In this document: in pieces, positions 36,469 to 45,795 of the stretch
Layout of the letters: every line of letters starts with the position of its first letter
Position numbering within the stretch: the first letter of the stretch is position 1
Assembly (NCBI RefSeq): GCF_029542085.1
Contig: NZ_CP107036.1
Span: forward strand, 3,348,001 to 3,412,000
DNA length: 64,000 bases
DNA from: Sphingobacterium sp. ML3W
GTDB lineage: Bacteria; Bacteroidota; Bacteroidia; Sphingobacteriales; Sphingobacteriaceae
Direction: 5' to 3'
Made by a program: the position numbers and the translations under genes
The notes under the pieces: generated by a model
Told to the model about the DNA's origin: nothing
The model's database searches: none
What the model saw: the letters and a program-made list of their open reading frames with translations, nothing else

Positions 36469-38570
36469 TGAATAACCCGATTATTGCACTTTTGGGTAAT
36501 CCAAACGTGGGTAAAACATCCCTTTTTAACCGGATTACAAAATTAAATCAGAAAGTAGGAAACTATCCTGGTATCACTGTAGAAAAACGTGAAGGACAAG
36601 TTAAAGCCAACAACAAAACCTATCGTATTATTGACCTTCCAGGAACCTATACCTTGTTTCCGAGTTCAATGGACGAAGAAGTCGTCTTCAATACCTTGGT
36701 CAACAAAGAAAACAGTTTTAGACCAAACCTTGTTATTGTTGTCGCCGAACCAACAAACCTGAAAAGGTCTGTCATCCTCTATCAACAAGCACGAGAGCTC
36801 GGGCTTCCGGCCATCTTTGTCATCAATATGATCGATGAGGCCAAAGAAAAAGGAATAAGTATAGATATCCCAAAGCTTGAACAGCTACTTAATACAAAAG
36901 TTTACGAAACAAATGCACGTACGGGACAGGGTATCGATCAGTTGATCAAGAATTTCGATGCTACCCCGCCGATGTATGTCAGCAAATTTCAGTTGCCCCC
37001 AATAGCAAACGAAGCATTGGAAGAAACCAAAAGACTGTTTCCTTTGGACACTGAATACCATACCTGGCAGTATCTGGCTAAAGGGGAGGTCTCTTTTCTA
37101 TCGAAAGAAAAAAACGATTCGATTCAGCAAATTCGGGACAAGCATCAGTTAAAAGCGGAGAAACTACAGAAAGAAGAGGCCATTCTTCGAAGCAAATCCT
37201 TAGATGGCAACTTAGCTGAAATCTATACCAAGGACGATGCTTCCAACAAAAACAAGACAAACGCGATCGACAAAATATTGCTCCATCCAATCTTTGGGTA
37301 TCTGATCTTCTTTGGTATTCTCTTCCTGATTTTCCAGGCGATCTATACCTGGTCAGGACCGGCTATGGACTTTATTGATGGTCTCTTTGGCGATTTCGCA
37401 GCCTACACCCAAACAACCTTGCCAGCAGGACCTCTGACGGATCTGTTGAGCAATGGTATTATCAAAGGTATCGGTGGTATCGTAATATTTATCCCACAGA
37501 TCGTAATTTTATACATTTTTATTTCCATTATGGAAGAGACTGGCTATATGAGCCGTGTGGTTTTCCTGATGGATCGTTGGCTCAGACCTTTCGGGTTAAA
37601 CGGAAAATCCGTTATACCTTTAATCTCTGGTGTAGCCTGTGCTGTTCCAGCGGTCATGTCTGCACGTAATATCGAAAATGCAAAGGAACGACTTGTCACC
37701 ATATTGGTCACGCCGTTCATGACCTGTTCTGCCCGTCTACCCATCTACATCGTATTGATCGGATTGGTTATTCCAGACACCAAATATGCAGGATTTCAAT
37801 TGCAGGGTATGGTTTTATTTGTCATGTACCTCCTCGGGATATTTGCAGCATTGTTTTCGGCCATACTCTTGACCAAAATCATTAAATCCAAACACAAGTC
37901 CTTTTTAATATTTGAACTTCCGACCTATAAATCTCCAGACTGGAAAAACGTTGTTTTAAATGTTTGGGAGAAAACATCAAGTTTTGTCTTCGGAGCAGGT
38001 AAAATTATCTTGGCAATCTCTGTTATTCTGTGGGCACTAGGTAGTTTTGGCCCGAACGACAAGTTCAGTAAGGCCGAGGAATACGTGACGCAAAACAACC
38101 CTAATCTTTCGGGAGACGACCTTGACCATGAGATCTCTTCTTACCGACTGGAACACTCCTTCCTTGGCTATCTTGGCATGGCAATTGAACCTGTTGTAGA
38201 GCCTCTAGGTTATGACTGGAAAATGGGAATCGGTTTGATCTCCTCATTTGCGGCAAGGGAAGTTTTTGTCGGAACAATGGCAACTGTGTACAGCCTTGGA
38301 GACGAGGTTGATATCGAAGATGAAGCCAGCAAGACAACGGTATTGAGTAAGATGCGCAGCGAGATCAATCGTAACACAGGCTTACCGGCCTACAATTTTG
38401 CTTCGGGTATATCGCTGCTTTTATTTTATGCTTTTGCCATGCAATGTATGAGTACAATAGCCGCGGTAAAAAGGGAAACAGGATCGTGGAAATGGACATT
38501 AATTCAAGTTGGTTTTATGACAGGCCTGGCTTATTTCAGTGCCTTGATTGCCTATCAGCTATTAAAATAA
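36468..38570 (+). CDS. feoB: Ferrous iron transporter FeoB
   Basis: Inner-membrane Fe2+ transporter with a cytoplasmic G domain. The 700 residues start with the G1 loop GNPNVGKTSLFN, DLPGTY (G3) and NMIDEA (G4), then a helical spacer, then two Gate regions: Gate_1 with ISGVACAVPAVMSARNIENA and MTCSARLPIYIVLIG, and a C-terminal gate with SSFAAREVFVGTMATVYS and FAMQCMSTIAAVKRETGSW. Length is shorter than E. coli FeoB (773), usual for this phylum. The small Cys-rich gene follows 58 bases later. Confidence 0.97.
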   Translation: MNNPIIALLGNPNVGKTSLFNRITKLNQKVGNYPGITVEKREGQVKANNKTYRIIDLPGTYTLFPSSMDEEVVFNTLVNKENSFRPNLVIVVAEPTNLKRSVILYQQARELGLPAIFVINMIDEAKEKGISIDIPKLEQLLNTKVYETNARTGQGIDQLIKNFDATPPMYVSKFQLPPIANEALEETKRLFPLDTEYHTWQYLAKGEVSFLSKEKNDSIQQIRDKHQLKAEKLQKEEAILRSKSLDGNLAEIYTKDDASNKNKTNAIDKILLHPIFGYLIFFGILFLIFQAIYTWSGPAMDFIDGLFGDFAAYTQTTLPAGPLTDLLSNGIIKGIGGIVIFIPQIVILYIFISIMEETGYMSRVVFLMDRWLRPFGLNGKSVIPLISGVACAVPAVMSARNIENAKERLVTILVTPFMTCSARLPIYIVLIGLVIPDTKYAGFQLQGMVLFVMYLLGIFAALFSAILLTKIIKSKHKSFLIFELPTYKSPDWKNVVLNVWEKTSSFVFGAGKIILAISVILWALGSFGPNDKFSKAEEYVTQNNPNLSGDDLDHEISSYRLEHSFLGYLGMAIEPVVEPLGYDWKMGIGLISSFAAREVFVGTMATVYSLGDEVDIEDEASKTTVLSKMRSEINRNTGLPAYNFASGISLLLFYAFAMQCMSTIAAVKRETGSWKWTLIQVGFMTGLAYFSALIAYQLLK

Positions 38571-38628
38571 ATTGACAGATTGTGGATTGGGGAACTTTTC
38601 AACTTTCACAAATAAAAAATAAAAGATC

Positions 38629-38793
38629 ATGGATAATTTAACAGTACAATATCTCATCGTTGGAATTTTGGTGTTAGCGGCTGTATGGTATGTCGTTAGA
38701 AATGTCCGTAAATCACTGAAAGGTAAATCAGGTTGCTCCAAAGGTTGTGGATGCAGCTGCGGAACAGTGGAAAAACCACAGAAAGCAAATTAA
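38629..38793 (+). CDS. Small Cys-rich FeoB-associated membrane protein
   Basis: A 54-residue open frame from the ATG at 38629, too short for a usual cutoff. A single hydrophobic helix (YLIVGILVLAAVWYVV) is followed by basic residues and the Cys cluster GCSKGCGCSCG. This matches the FeoB-associated Cys-rich membrane proteins (FeoC/FeoP-like) seen downstream of feoB in this phylum. It lies 58 bases after feoB, so cotranscription is likely. It could bind iron or other metals on the cytoplasmic side. Confidence 0.8.
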   Translation: MDNLTVQYLIVGILVLAAVWYVVRNVRKSLKGKSGCSKGCGCSCGTVEKPQKAN

Positions 38794-38875
38794 TTTATCT
38801 TTTATTGTATCATTTACAAACAAAATTTCGTTCTAAGGTGGAGTGGCCAAAAATCACACTAGCTACGAACAAATG

Positions 38876-38904
38876 AAACGCTACCATTCTCATGGTAGCG
38901 TTTT
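38876..38904 (+). terminator. Intrinsic terminator of the feo operon
   Basis: AAACGCTACCAT pairs with ATGGTAGCGTTT around a TCTC tetraloop, then a short T run. Confidence 0.75.
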
Positions 38905-39077
38905 CTATTAAAAACCTGTCTTTCAGTAGTATTAATCAAGATTACTTTCTAGTCCAGCAAAAAGCAAAGCCTAAGCTGCATAAAAATACCTAAGTGTTTA
39001 TTAACTTTATGCACTTAGGTCAAAATGCGGTAGTATCAAATTAAATAATTTGTAGTACTTTGCAGATAAACCGATTT

Positions 39078-39135
39078 TCATCTCAATCCCGCGTTGGAAA
39101 AGAGATGAGTAGAATATTCAGGACCAAGACTGGTC
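39078..39135 (+). promoter_or_regulatory. Structured leader upstream of the amino acid permease
   Basis: Two hairpins: TCATCTC/GAGATGA (39078-39108) and GACCA-AGAC-TGGTC (39122-39135), in the 5' leader. No riboswitch consensus is recognised. Low confidence. Confidence 0.25.
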
Positions 39136-39168
39136 GACACTAAATAAGTAACCGTATTAACCATACAA

Positions 39169-40590
39169 ATGGAGAAACAGAATAACAAGGATTCGAAACA
39201 ATTAAAAAGGGGACTTCAAAATAGACATATTCAGCTGATCGCTCTTGGTGGCGCCATTGGAACTGGATTGTTTCTTGGAATAGGAAAAGCTGCTACACTA
39301 GCGGGACCAGCGGTGATACTTGGTTATGCCTTTGCAGGGATAATTGCTTTCTTCATTATGCGCCAATTGGGAGAAATGGTGGTTGAAGAACCTGTATCTG
39401 GTAGCTTTAGTTATTTCGCTAATAAATATTGGGGTTCTTTTGCCGGTTACGCCTCTGGCTGGAACTACTGGGTGCTCTATATTTTAGTAAGCATGGCCGA
39501 ACTAACAGCCATTGGAGTATATGTCCAATTCTGGTGGCCGGAAATTCCATTATGGGGATCAAGCTTATTTTTCTTCTTCGCTATCAATGCCCTGAACCTT
39601 GCTTCTGTAAAAATTTATGGCGAGACAGAATTTTGGTTTTCAATCATTAAGGTTGTCGCTATTATTGCCATGATTGTCTTTGGTGTCTATCTCCTGGTTA
39701 GTGGTACAGGAGGTGAACAGGCGAGCCTGAGCAACCTCACTTCGCATGGTGGATTTTTTCCAAAAGGCTGGTTTAACCAGACTGGAGATGGCAGCTATGA
39801 GGGTCTGCTATCCGCCATGGCACTGATCATGTTTTCTTTTGGTGGACTCGAATTGGTAGGTATTACTGCTGCCGAAGCCGAGCATCCGGAAAAAAATATC
39901 CCCAAAGCGACCAATCAGGTTATCTACCGGATATTAATCTTTTATGTAGGCGCTTTGATTATCTTGTTTTCGCTTACTCCATGGACAAATATCAACGCGG
40001 ATACAAGCCCTTTTGTGCTGGTGTTTGACAAACTCAATGGTTTTGAATTTACATTATTCGGAAAAACATTCTATTTCACAAAAATTATCGCAAATGCACT
40101 CAATCTGATCGTGCTCACCGCCGCCTTATCAGTTTACAATAGCAGTGTCTACAGTAATAGTAGAATGCTCTTTGGGCTTGCTGAACAGGGTAATGCACCC
40201 AAGTTTTTGTCTAAGCTAAACAAAAATCATGCACCTATAAATGCTATTTTGGTTTCGGCAGTATTTGCTGCGATCTGTGTTTTTATCAATTATGTCGCAC
40301 CTAAGAATGCATTGGAGATCCTGATGTCGCTGGTTGTATCTTCGTTGATCATCAACTGGGTAATGATTTCAATCACGCATTTATATTTTAGAAAAAACAA
40401 AATCGATGTACATGTAAAAACGAAATTCCCTTCGTTTCTATATCCATTGAGCAATTATATCTGTCTGATCTTTCTGATCGCTGTACTGGGTATCATGTGG
40501 TTAACAGGCATGAAATTGCCAGTTGAACTGATCCCTGCCTGGTTATTATTGCTATATATCAGCTATATATTGATTAAAAGAAAAAAGTAA
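39169..40590 (+). CDS. APC-family amino acid permease
   Basis: 473-residue inner-membrane amino acid/proton symporter of the AAT subfamily (AroP/CycA/GabP/LysP type). It has 12 helices, the TM1 signature LIALGGAIGTGLFLGIGKA, and FGGLELVGITAAEAEHPEKNIPKA in TM6-loop. Substrate cannot be decided from the sequence. It is monocistronic, with a long leader and a downstream bidirectional terminator. Confidence 0.9.
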   Translation: MEKQNNKDSKQLKRGLQNRHIQLIALGGAIGTGLFLGIGKAATLAGPAVILGYAFAGIIAFFIMRQLGEMVVEEPVSGSFSYFANKYWGSFAGYASGWNYWVLYILVSMAELTAIGVYVQFWWPEIPLWGSSLFFFFAINALNLASVKIYGETEFWFSIIKVVAIIAMIVFGVYLLVSGTGGEQASLSNLTSHGGFFPKGWFNQTGDGSYEGLLSAMALIMFSFGGLELVGITAAEAEHPEKNIPKATNQVIYRILIFYVGALIILFSLTPWTNINADTSPFVLVFDKLNGFEFTLFGKTFYFTKIIANALNLIVLTAALSVYNSSVYSNSRMLFGLAEQGNAPKFLSKLNKNHAPINAILVSAVFAAICVFINYVAPKNALEILMSLVVSSLIINWVMISITHLYFRKNKIDVHVKTKFPSFLYPLSNYICLIFLIAVLGIMWLTGMKLPVELIPAWLLLLYISYILIKRKK

Positions 40591-40647
40591 GAATTTGTGA
40601 GTCAGTTTTATCGGCTTCATAATTTCGGAGGCTATCAGTCTTCGGTC

Positions 40648-40691
40648 AAAATAAAGGGCCAGATTCGTTTAGGAATCTGGCCCTTTATTTT
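40648..40691. terminator. Bidirectional intrinsic terminator
   Basis: AAATAAAGGGCCAGATTC pairs with GAATCTGGCCCTTTATTT, loop about six bases, with A and T runs. It serves the convergent permease and radical SAM genes. Confidence 0.85.
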
Positions 40692-40692
40692 A

Positions 40693-41757
40693 TTAAAACA
40701 ATCCCAACTGCATTCCCGCATCGGGCAAGCGGAAAAGATCCCTTCTCAGGGGCGGAAGCACCCCGTTATCCATATATTTCTTAACAGAAAGCTTAAATAA
40801 ATGCTGCAGGCTCTCTGCCATATTACCATCCCCTTTTATCCGCCGTCCGAAATCAGTATCGTTAATTTTTCCACCATGACAAGCTTCGATCCAATGCAGG
40901 ACCTTCTCGGCGCGATCGGGATAATTCTGATACAACCACTCCTTAAAGATACCACCGATCTGTCCATTGAGCCGCACAATCGTATAGGAGGCCGTAATTG
41001 CTCCCGCATCTGCACCCGAGCGGATCAAATCTGAAATTTCGTCGCTATTGATTCCCGGGACAATGGGTGCCATCATCAGCATCACGGGTACGCCTATCCC
41101 CGTCAATCCCTCGATCAGTTTTAACCGCGCAGATGCTGTAGCGGTCCTGGGCTCCATCTTTTGGCGTACCTCTTCACGAAGCGAATTGATGGTCACGGCA
41201 ACAGATACCAGATTTAGTGCTGCAAGCTCACCTAGGAGATCAAAATCTCGTCGCATCAATACATTCTTACTGATAATGGAAACTGGATTCCTGTATTTAA
41301 GCATCAATTCTAAAAGTGAGCGTGTGATCCCCAATTTCCGTTCAATAGGTTGGTAGCAATCCGTATTGCCTGAGAGCATAATCAAATCAGGCTGATAGCT
41401 TGACTTGCGGAATTCATGTTCCAAGAGTTGAGAGGCATTGTGTTTGACCAGGATTTTGCGTTCGAAGTCTAATCCGGCACTAAAACCCCAATACTCATGC
41501 GAATTGCGGGCATAGCAATAAATACAACCATGCTCACAGCCTTGGTACGGATTAATTGACCTTTCAAAGCGTAGGTCTGGGCTATTGGATTTGGAGATAA
41601 TGGACTTCGGATGTGTCGGAATAAACTGTGTTTTTTCGGCCCCAAGAAATTCTTCGTCCAAACCTTCAATATGTTCCTGAACATATTGATTGGAAAAAAA
41701 TTTGTTATTGGGGTTGATCTGTGCCCCTCTGCCTTTAAAATATTCTGACGGATTCAT
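40693..41757 (-). CDS. PA0069-family radical SAM protein
   Basis: 354-residue radical SAM enzyme of unknown reaction. The iron-sulfur cluster motif is CEHGCIYCYARNSHEYWG (C-x3-C-x2-C). The N-terminal part (GAQINPNNKF and LGAEKTQFIPTHPKSIISK) and the downstream segments LGITRSLLELMLKYRNPVS and MLMMAPIVPGINSDEI fit the PA0069/Rv2578c-type group, related to spore photoproduct lyase-like enzymes. A perfect 7-5-7 inverted repeat (41767-41785) just upstream may be its operator. It has no obvious partner. Confidence 0.85.
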   Translation of the reverse strand: MNPSEYFKGRGAQINPNNKFFSNQYVQEHIEGLDEEFLGAEKTQFIPTHPKSIISKSNSPDLRFERSINPYQGCEHGCIYCYARNSHEYWGFSAGLDFERKILVKHNASQLLEHEFRKSSYQPDLIMLSGNTDCYQPIERKLGITRSLLELMLKYRNPVSIISKNVLMRRDFDLLGELAALNLVSVAVTINSLREEVRQKMEPRTATASARLKLIEGLTGIGVPVMLMMAPIVPGINSDEISDLIRSGADAGAITASYTIVRLNGQIGGIFKEWLYQNYPDRAEKVLHWIEACHGGKINDTDFGRRIKGDGNMAESLQHLFKLSVKKYMDNGVLPPLRRDLFRLPDAGMQLGLF

Positions 41758-42134
41758 AATTTAAAATTACTAAAATTATTAGTAAATAGAAAATAAAAAT
41801 CTGTCTTTAAATATTCTCATTTGAACGATTATGGATACAATCTCGGCCACTTATCCATGTTCCAGATATCGATAAGTTTGAGGGCTTGCAAACGGCAGGC
41901 ATAGTTATTCTCTTTCTTCTAGCAGAACCATGTGAAATAAATATGCTAGTTCAATAAACTTAGTACAATTCGTTTTTAAATCCCGCCAGCACAATAGCTG
42001 CAAATAACCTTAGAAATCCCTTATGAAACTAGAGTAGCACGATCGTTTACGCTGGGCGCACAAATAAAAATCCCTATACTGCATCTACAGTATAGGGATT
42101 AGATTTCTTCTGCTGAATTTCAGATCAGCTTTTA
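41758..42134. other. Intergenic region between the radical SAM gene and mnmA
   Basis: 377 bases. Contains the inverted repeat TTACTAA-5-TTAGTAA (41767-41785) next to the radical SAM start, and the mnmA terminator (42069-42100). The central 280 bases have no gene or repeat I can identify. Confidence 0.45.
42069..42100 (-). terminator. Intrinsic terminator of mnmA
   Basis: AATCCCTATACTG pairs perfectly with CAGTATAGGGATT around a six-base loop; on the minus strand a T run follows. Confidence 0.8.
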
Positions 42135-43226
42135 TTATTTCATCAAGAAACCACCGCCTAAGAGATCATTTCCTTCGTAGAATACGGCTGATTGTCCCGG
42201 TGCAATACCTTTCACATTGTGCACAAAGTCGATACGCACTTTATCACCCTCTTGGGAGATGGTAGACAAAGCACCTGAATCTTTATACCGTACTTTTGAA
42301 ATTGCCTCCATTGGCTGGTCAAGACCTGCATATTTGACAAAGTTCACATTGCGTACATAGGCATGCGATTTTTCAAGCTCATGCTCCTCACCCAATACGA
42401 CAGTATTACTTTCAGGGAGAATCTCAATCACAAACATCGGTTTACCCAAAGCAATACCTAAACCTTTACGTTGACCGATGGTAAAATAAGGGTAGCCAAT
42501 ATGTTTACCGACAACTGTTCCGTCTGAAAGGATAAAATTACCCGGACCGATCTGCTGATCTAATGTAGGTACTTTATGTCTCAGAAACGCACGGTAATCA
42601 TTGTCTGGCACAAAACAGATTTCGTAGCTTTCCGATTTATTGGCAAGCTCCTTCTGTCCCATGTCAAGCGCCATTTGACGGATTTCTTTTTTCGTAAAGG
42701 ATCCTAATGGGAACTGTGTCCGCGCCAGATTTTCCTGCGATACACCCCATAGGACATAAGATTGATCCTTATTTTCATCTTTACCCTTTGATATGACATA
42801 ACGGCCATTGTCGTGCATACGAATATTGGCGTAGTGTCCTGTGGCGATAAACTCGCAATCCAGTTTATCAGCACGTTTCATCAACGCTTCCCATTTGATG
42901 TGGGTATTACAAAGAACACAGGGATTGGGAGTACGCCCAGCAATGTATTCCTCTACAAAATTATCAATTACAAAGTCTCCAAACTCATCGCGTATATCTA
43001 ATATATAATGAGGGAAACCATAGTTTACGGCTAATGTACGAGCGTCATTGATACTGTCGAGGCTACAACATCCAGTCTCCTTAGACGAACCACCTGCAGA
43101 TGCATAATCCCAAGTCTTCATCGTGATACCTATGACCTCATATCCTTGTTCGTGGAGCATGACAGAAGCAACGGAGCTATCGACCCCTCCACTCATTGCA
43201 ACTAAAACTCTTCCTCTTTTACTCAT
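42135..43226 (-). CDS. mnmA: tRNA-specific 2-thiouridylase MnmA
   Basis: Thiolates U34 of tRNA-Lys, -Glu and -Gln. The 363 residues show the ATP PP-loop SGGVDSSVAS, catalytic Cys in TPNPCVLCN, and the second Cys in ESYEICFVPD. C-terminal GQRKGLGI and a beta barrel follow. A -7 element (TATCTTTG, minus strand, 43244-43251) lies 17 bases upstream. It is next to two tRNA genes on the opposite strand. Confidence 0.96.
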   Translation of the reverse strand: MSKRGRVLVAMSGGVDSSVASVMLHEQGYEVIGITMKTWDYASAGGSSKETGCCSLDSINDARTLAVNYGFPHYILDIRDEFGDFVIDNFVEEYIAGRTPNPCVLCNTHIKWEALMKRADKLDCEFIATGHYANIRMHDNGRYVISKGKDENKDQSYVLWGVSQENLARTQFPLGSFTKKEIRQMALDMGQKELANKSESYEICFVPDNDYRAFLRHKVPTLDQQIGPGNFILSDGTVVGKHIGYPYFTIGQRKGLGIALGKPMFVIEILPESNTVVLGEEHELEKSHAYVRNVNFVKYAGLDQPMEAISKVRYKDSGALSTISQEGDKVRIDFVHNVKGIAPGQSAVFYEGNDLLGGGFLMK

Positions 43227-43243
43227 CGCTATTTATTGAAATG

Positions 43244-43251
43244 CAAAGATA
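43244..43251 (-). promoter_or_regulatory. Putative -7 element of mnmA
   Basis: TATCTTTG on the minus strand, 17 bases upstream of the start. No TTG found at the ideal -33 position. Confidence 0.45.
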
Positions 43252-43370
43252 CAGCTTATTCCTTTTTCTCTATGTTAGTTTCTTGTAATTTTATCTCGAT
43301 CAAAATCAACACTTTCGAAAAAAGAGCAAAAATAATCCACATAAAAATTTTAGAATTCAAATTATCACAC

Positions 43371-43378
43371 TATATTTG
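43371..43378 (+). promoter_or_regulatory. Putative -7 element of the tRNA-Phe pair
   Basis: TATATTTG fits TAnnTTTG, 35 bases before the first tRNA. No TTG at the ideal -33 position. Confidence 0.5.
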
Positions 43379-43413
43379 CATCGCAATAGGGGAACAAACC
43401 CATAGCAGAAAGC

Positions 43414-43486
43414 GGTGCCATAGCTCAGCTGGTAGAGCAAAGGACTGAAAATCCTTGTGTCCCTGGTTCGAACCCAGGTGGCACCA
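43414..43486 (+). tRNA. tRNA-Phe(GAA), copy 1
   Basis: 73 bases that fold as a tRNA: acceptor GGTGCCA pairs with TGGCACC, the D arm GCTCAGCTGGTAGAGC, anticodon arm GGACT-GAA-AATCC with GAA, and T arm CCTGG-TTCGAACC-CAGG. CCA is not encoded. Confidence 0.97.
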
Positions 43487-43528
43487 CGCTTCAATCTGAT
43501 GATCACAGATTTAAATAAAAGGTCAACT

Positions 43529-43601
43529 GGTGCCATAGCTCAGCTGGTAGAGCAAAGGACTGAAAATCCTTGTGTCCCTGGTTCGAACCCAGGTGGCACC
43601 A
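43529..43601 (+). tRNA. tRNA-Phe(GAA), copy 2
   Basis: Identical in all 73 bases to the copy at 43414, 42 bases downstream of it. Probably cotranscribed, then closed by the terminator at 43603-43637. Confidence 0.97.
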
Positions 43602-43602
43602 C

Positions 43603-43637
43603 AAAAAAAGCCTGTTCATTTGAGCAGGCTTTTTTTG
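43603..43637. terminator. Bidirectional intrinsic terminator
   Basis: AAAAAAAGCCTGTTCA pairs with TGAGCAGGCTTTTTTT. Serves the tRNA pair and the convergent minus-strand polysaccharide operon. Confidence 0.82.
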
Positions 43638-43666
43638 TTTCTTAACTACCATACATTGGTAAAAGA

Positions 43667-45772
43667 CTACAAGCCCTTCCCCTGCAAAAAATCCGTTCCA
43701 TAGTGGTCTAATATTCGATTATAGGCTTCCGCTGCCGCGCCATTGCCCCAATCATAAATGGTAAACTCCCCTATGCCCAGACCTTTTGCATTTGTCTCGC
43801 CACCATGGCCATAGTTTTCCATCATAAAGCCATAATCTTCTTTTCCAAAAAATGGCCACGCTTCCTCCCATTGTACTTGGGTATCAGGGTTTTCAGGACA
43901 ATACATCATAACAAAGGAGGCCCGTAAAGCCGCTAAACCACGCTGGAGGTATTCCTTTTGCTTCAATTCCTTACCATAGCGAATGATCAACTCAGCAAAC
44001 AAACTCTGCCTGGCATCGTTCCATTCTCCATCTGCATTCATCACGCCAAATCCGCCCAAAGCTTTTATCGGAATAAAATGAGGCTGCCATGCGGCCTGTG
44101 TCATCAACAGCTCGTCCAAGGAGCGCTGGCCAATCTTGAGGTATTGTTTCGATCGAGTGGTTTGATAACATTCCAATAGCGCCTCCGCTGTCCAAAACAT
44201 AGAAAAATTATTCTGCTTGTACATGTCGTTGCGTAACACCTTTTCCCCTACCCAATCTTCGGCACCGACACGCGAACAGGACCAATAGGTTTCAAAATCT
44301 TCCCAGCGGCCATTGGGTATAATTTCCTTCATAATAGCTTGCATTGCTCGTAGAGCCGCTACTTTATACTCCTCCTTTTGCGTCATGCGATAAAGAGTCA
44401 ATAAAAAGGTAACCGACAACGCGCTTTCGGGTGAATCATTTAGGTGAGTAAGAGGCTTTAATGTCTCTACATCAAGCCAGCCTGGAAAAAATCCATCCGC
44501 TGATTGAACTTCGAGCAGAGACCTCGCGTAATCTTCGGCATAAGCGAGCAAACGAGGGTCTTTTTCGAGCTCATCGTACCAACGCAACATCAGCAACGCT
44601 GTCCAACTCATATCCAATAGATGAAAAGGGGATTTACGGGCATCCCAGGTATAAGGATTTCGATTTGAATTTCCCCAATAATAGTGTTCCCAACCTTTAC
44701 TACGAACGGATTTTTTATCGCCTTGTCCGTCGATAGTTTCTTCCATTTCAGTTCCGATCAGACCATAGAAAAATCCCCCCTTTTTGGGATAGGATAGCGC
44801 CAGTTCCTTGGTTAGATTCGCCTTATCCAGGAGTTCAGAGTCTCCTGTCCGCTTTGCAAAGCGATATAGGCCACTGGCTGAACGTAAAGAACTAAACCAG
44901 GCCTGATTCCATATTGAACGAAATTCCCGTTCATTGGTTTTCCCAGGATAATTGGGGCTTTGTGTGGTATTGACGATAAAAGTCGGTGCACCTACTTTTT
45001 TTCCATTAATTTCAAACGACTGCCATACCTGCTTGACCCAGGATTGAAATGCCCAGTGATAGCTATGCCGCACATAGGCTTCCATATCTCCGGAGATTGG
45101 TTCGCCCTTCTCAAAAAGACCTGCGCCCCAATTTTTCCAGTAGAAAGCCAGCGGCCTACGAAAGGGATTTTCTGCCACTTCCCGATCGTCAAATGCAAGA
45201 ACATAAAATGCAAATTCAAATTTACCACGCGTGTATGTATTTCCGGATTTCCGTTTGAATAAAACATGTTCGCCAACCTGCGCCAGCGACCGTCCCAGTG
45301 TTAACTGTTTTTTTTGCGCGTCCATATCCATATACCAATCCTTGGCCAAAGTACTATTCAACAGATCTACATCGGGAATAATAACAAGTTGCTTCCGTTG
45401 ATCAGTTAACATTATCATCGGCGCCCTAAAGACATGCTGTGCAATAATATGGCTATCCGAAGGTGTCAAATGTGGTGCCCAATGAAATGTGGGCTGAAAT
45501 GCTGGCAAAATTCGGATCCGCCAATCATCACAACGCACATCTTCCGGCAGATCTACCGAAACCCGCACCTTCACTACCTGACTCGCAATTTTCTGATAGC
45601 TCAATTGGGGCAGTTGCCCCCCTATACTATCAACTTTAATTGCTTTAATCAATGCATTTATTTTCCCCGGATCCACATTCGCCCAGCACTGCTGGTATAA
45701 GCAACATAATGTCAACAGTATCAACAAACAGTAAGGAAATACATTATTCTTGATCAATAATTTTATCATCAC
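43667..45772 (-). CDS. Secreted alpha/alpha-barrel protein, probable glycosidase of unknown family
   Basis: 701 residues with a signal peptide ending CWANV. The N-terminal 200 residues look beta-rich (VKVRVSVDLPEDVRCDDWRI), and the rest resembles a six-hairpin (alpha/alpha)6 barrel: WEHYYWGNSNRN, SPFHLLDMSWTALLMLRWYDEL, ADGFFPGWLDVETL, ESALSVTFLLTLYRMTQ and NNFSMFWTAEALLECYQ. I recognise no specific GH family. It is the last gene of the susC-susD unit and probably acts on the same glycan. Acid/base residues cannot be assigned by eye. Confidence 0.6.
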   Translation of the reverse strand: MMIKLLIKNNVFPYCLLILLTLCCLYQQCWANVDPGKINALIKAIKVDSIGGQLPQLSYQKIASQVVKVRVSVDLPEDVRCDDWRIRILPAFQPTFHWAPHLTPSDSHIIAQHVFRAPMIMLTDQRKQLVIIPDVDLLNSTLAKDWYMDMDAQKKQLTLGRSLAQVGEHVLFKRKSGNTYTRGKFEFAFYVLAFDDREVAENPFRRPLAFYWKNWGAGLFEKGEPISGDMEAYVRHSYHWAFQSWVKQVWQSFEINGKKVGAPTFIVNTTQSPNYPGKTNEREFRSIWNQAWFSSLRSASGLYRFAKRTGDSELLDKANLTKELALSYPKKGGFFYGLIGTEMEETIDGQGDKKSVRSKGWEHYYWGNSNRNPYTWDARKSPFHLLDMSWTALLMLRWYDELEKDPRLLAYAEDYARSLLEVQSADGFFPGWLDVETLKPLTHLNDSPESALSVTFLLTLYRMTQKEEYKVAALRAMQAIMKEIIPNGRWEDFETYWSCSRVGAEDWVGEKVLRNDMYKQNNFSMFWTAEALLECYQTTRSKQYLKIGQRSLDELLMTQAAWQPHFIPIKALGGFGVMNADGEWNDARQSLFAELIIRYGKELKQKEYLQRGLAALRASFVMMYCPENPDTQVQWEEAWPFFGKEDYGFMMENYGHGGETNAKGLGIGEFTIYDWGNGAAAEAYNRILDHYGTDFLQGKGL

Positions 45773-45795
45773 ACTTCGGTTTCATTTATAGTTAA

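Larger units (their letters stand above)
38794..39168. other. Intergenic region between the feo cluster and the amino acid permease
   Basis: 375 bases. Contains the feo terminator (38876-38904), a perfect 9-bp inverted repeat ACCTAAGTG/CACTTAGGT (38988-39020) and two hairpins in the apparent leader of the permease (39078-39108 and 39122-39135). I see no gene. Confidence 0.45.

Noticed and set aside
39078..39135. Known riboswitch in the permease leader
   Set aside because: Hairpins are present, but no conserved core of TPP, SAM, lysine, glycine or guanidine classes could be matched.
43414..43601. Repeats with spacer, considered as a CRISPR array
   Set aside because: Only two units and each folds as a complete tRNA-Phe.
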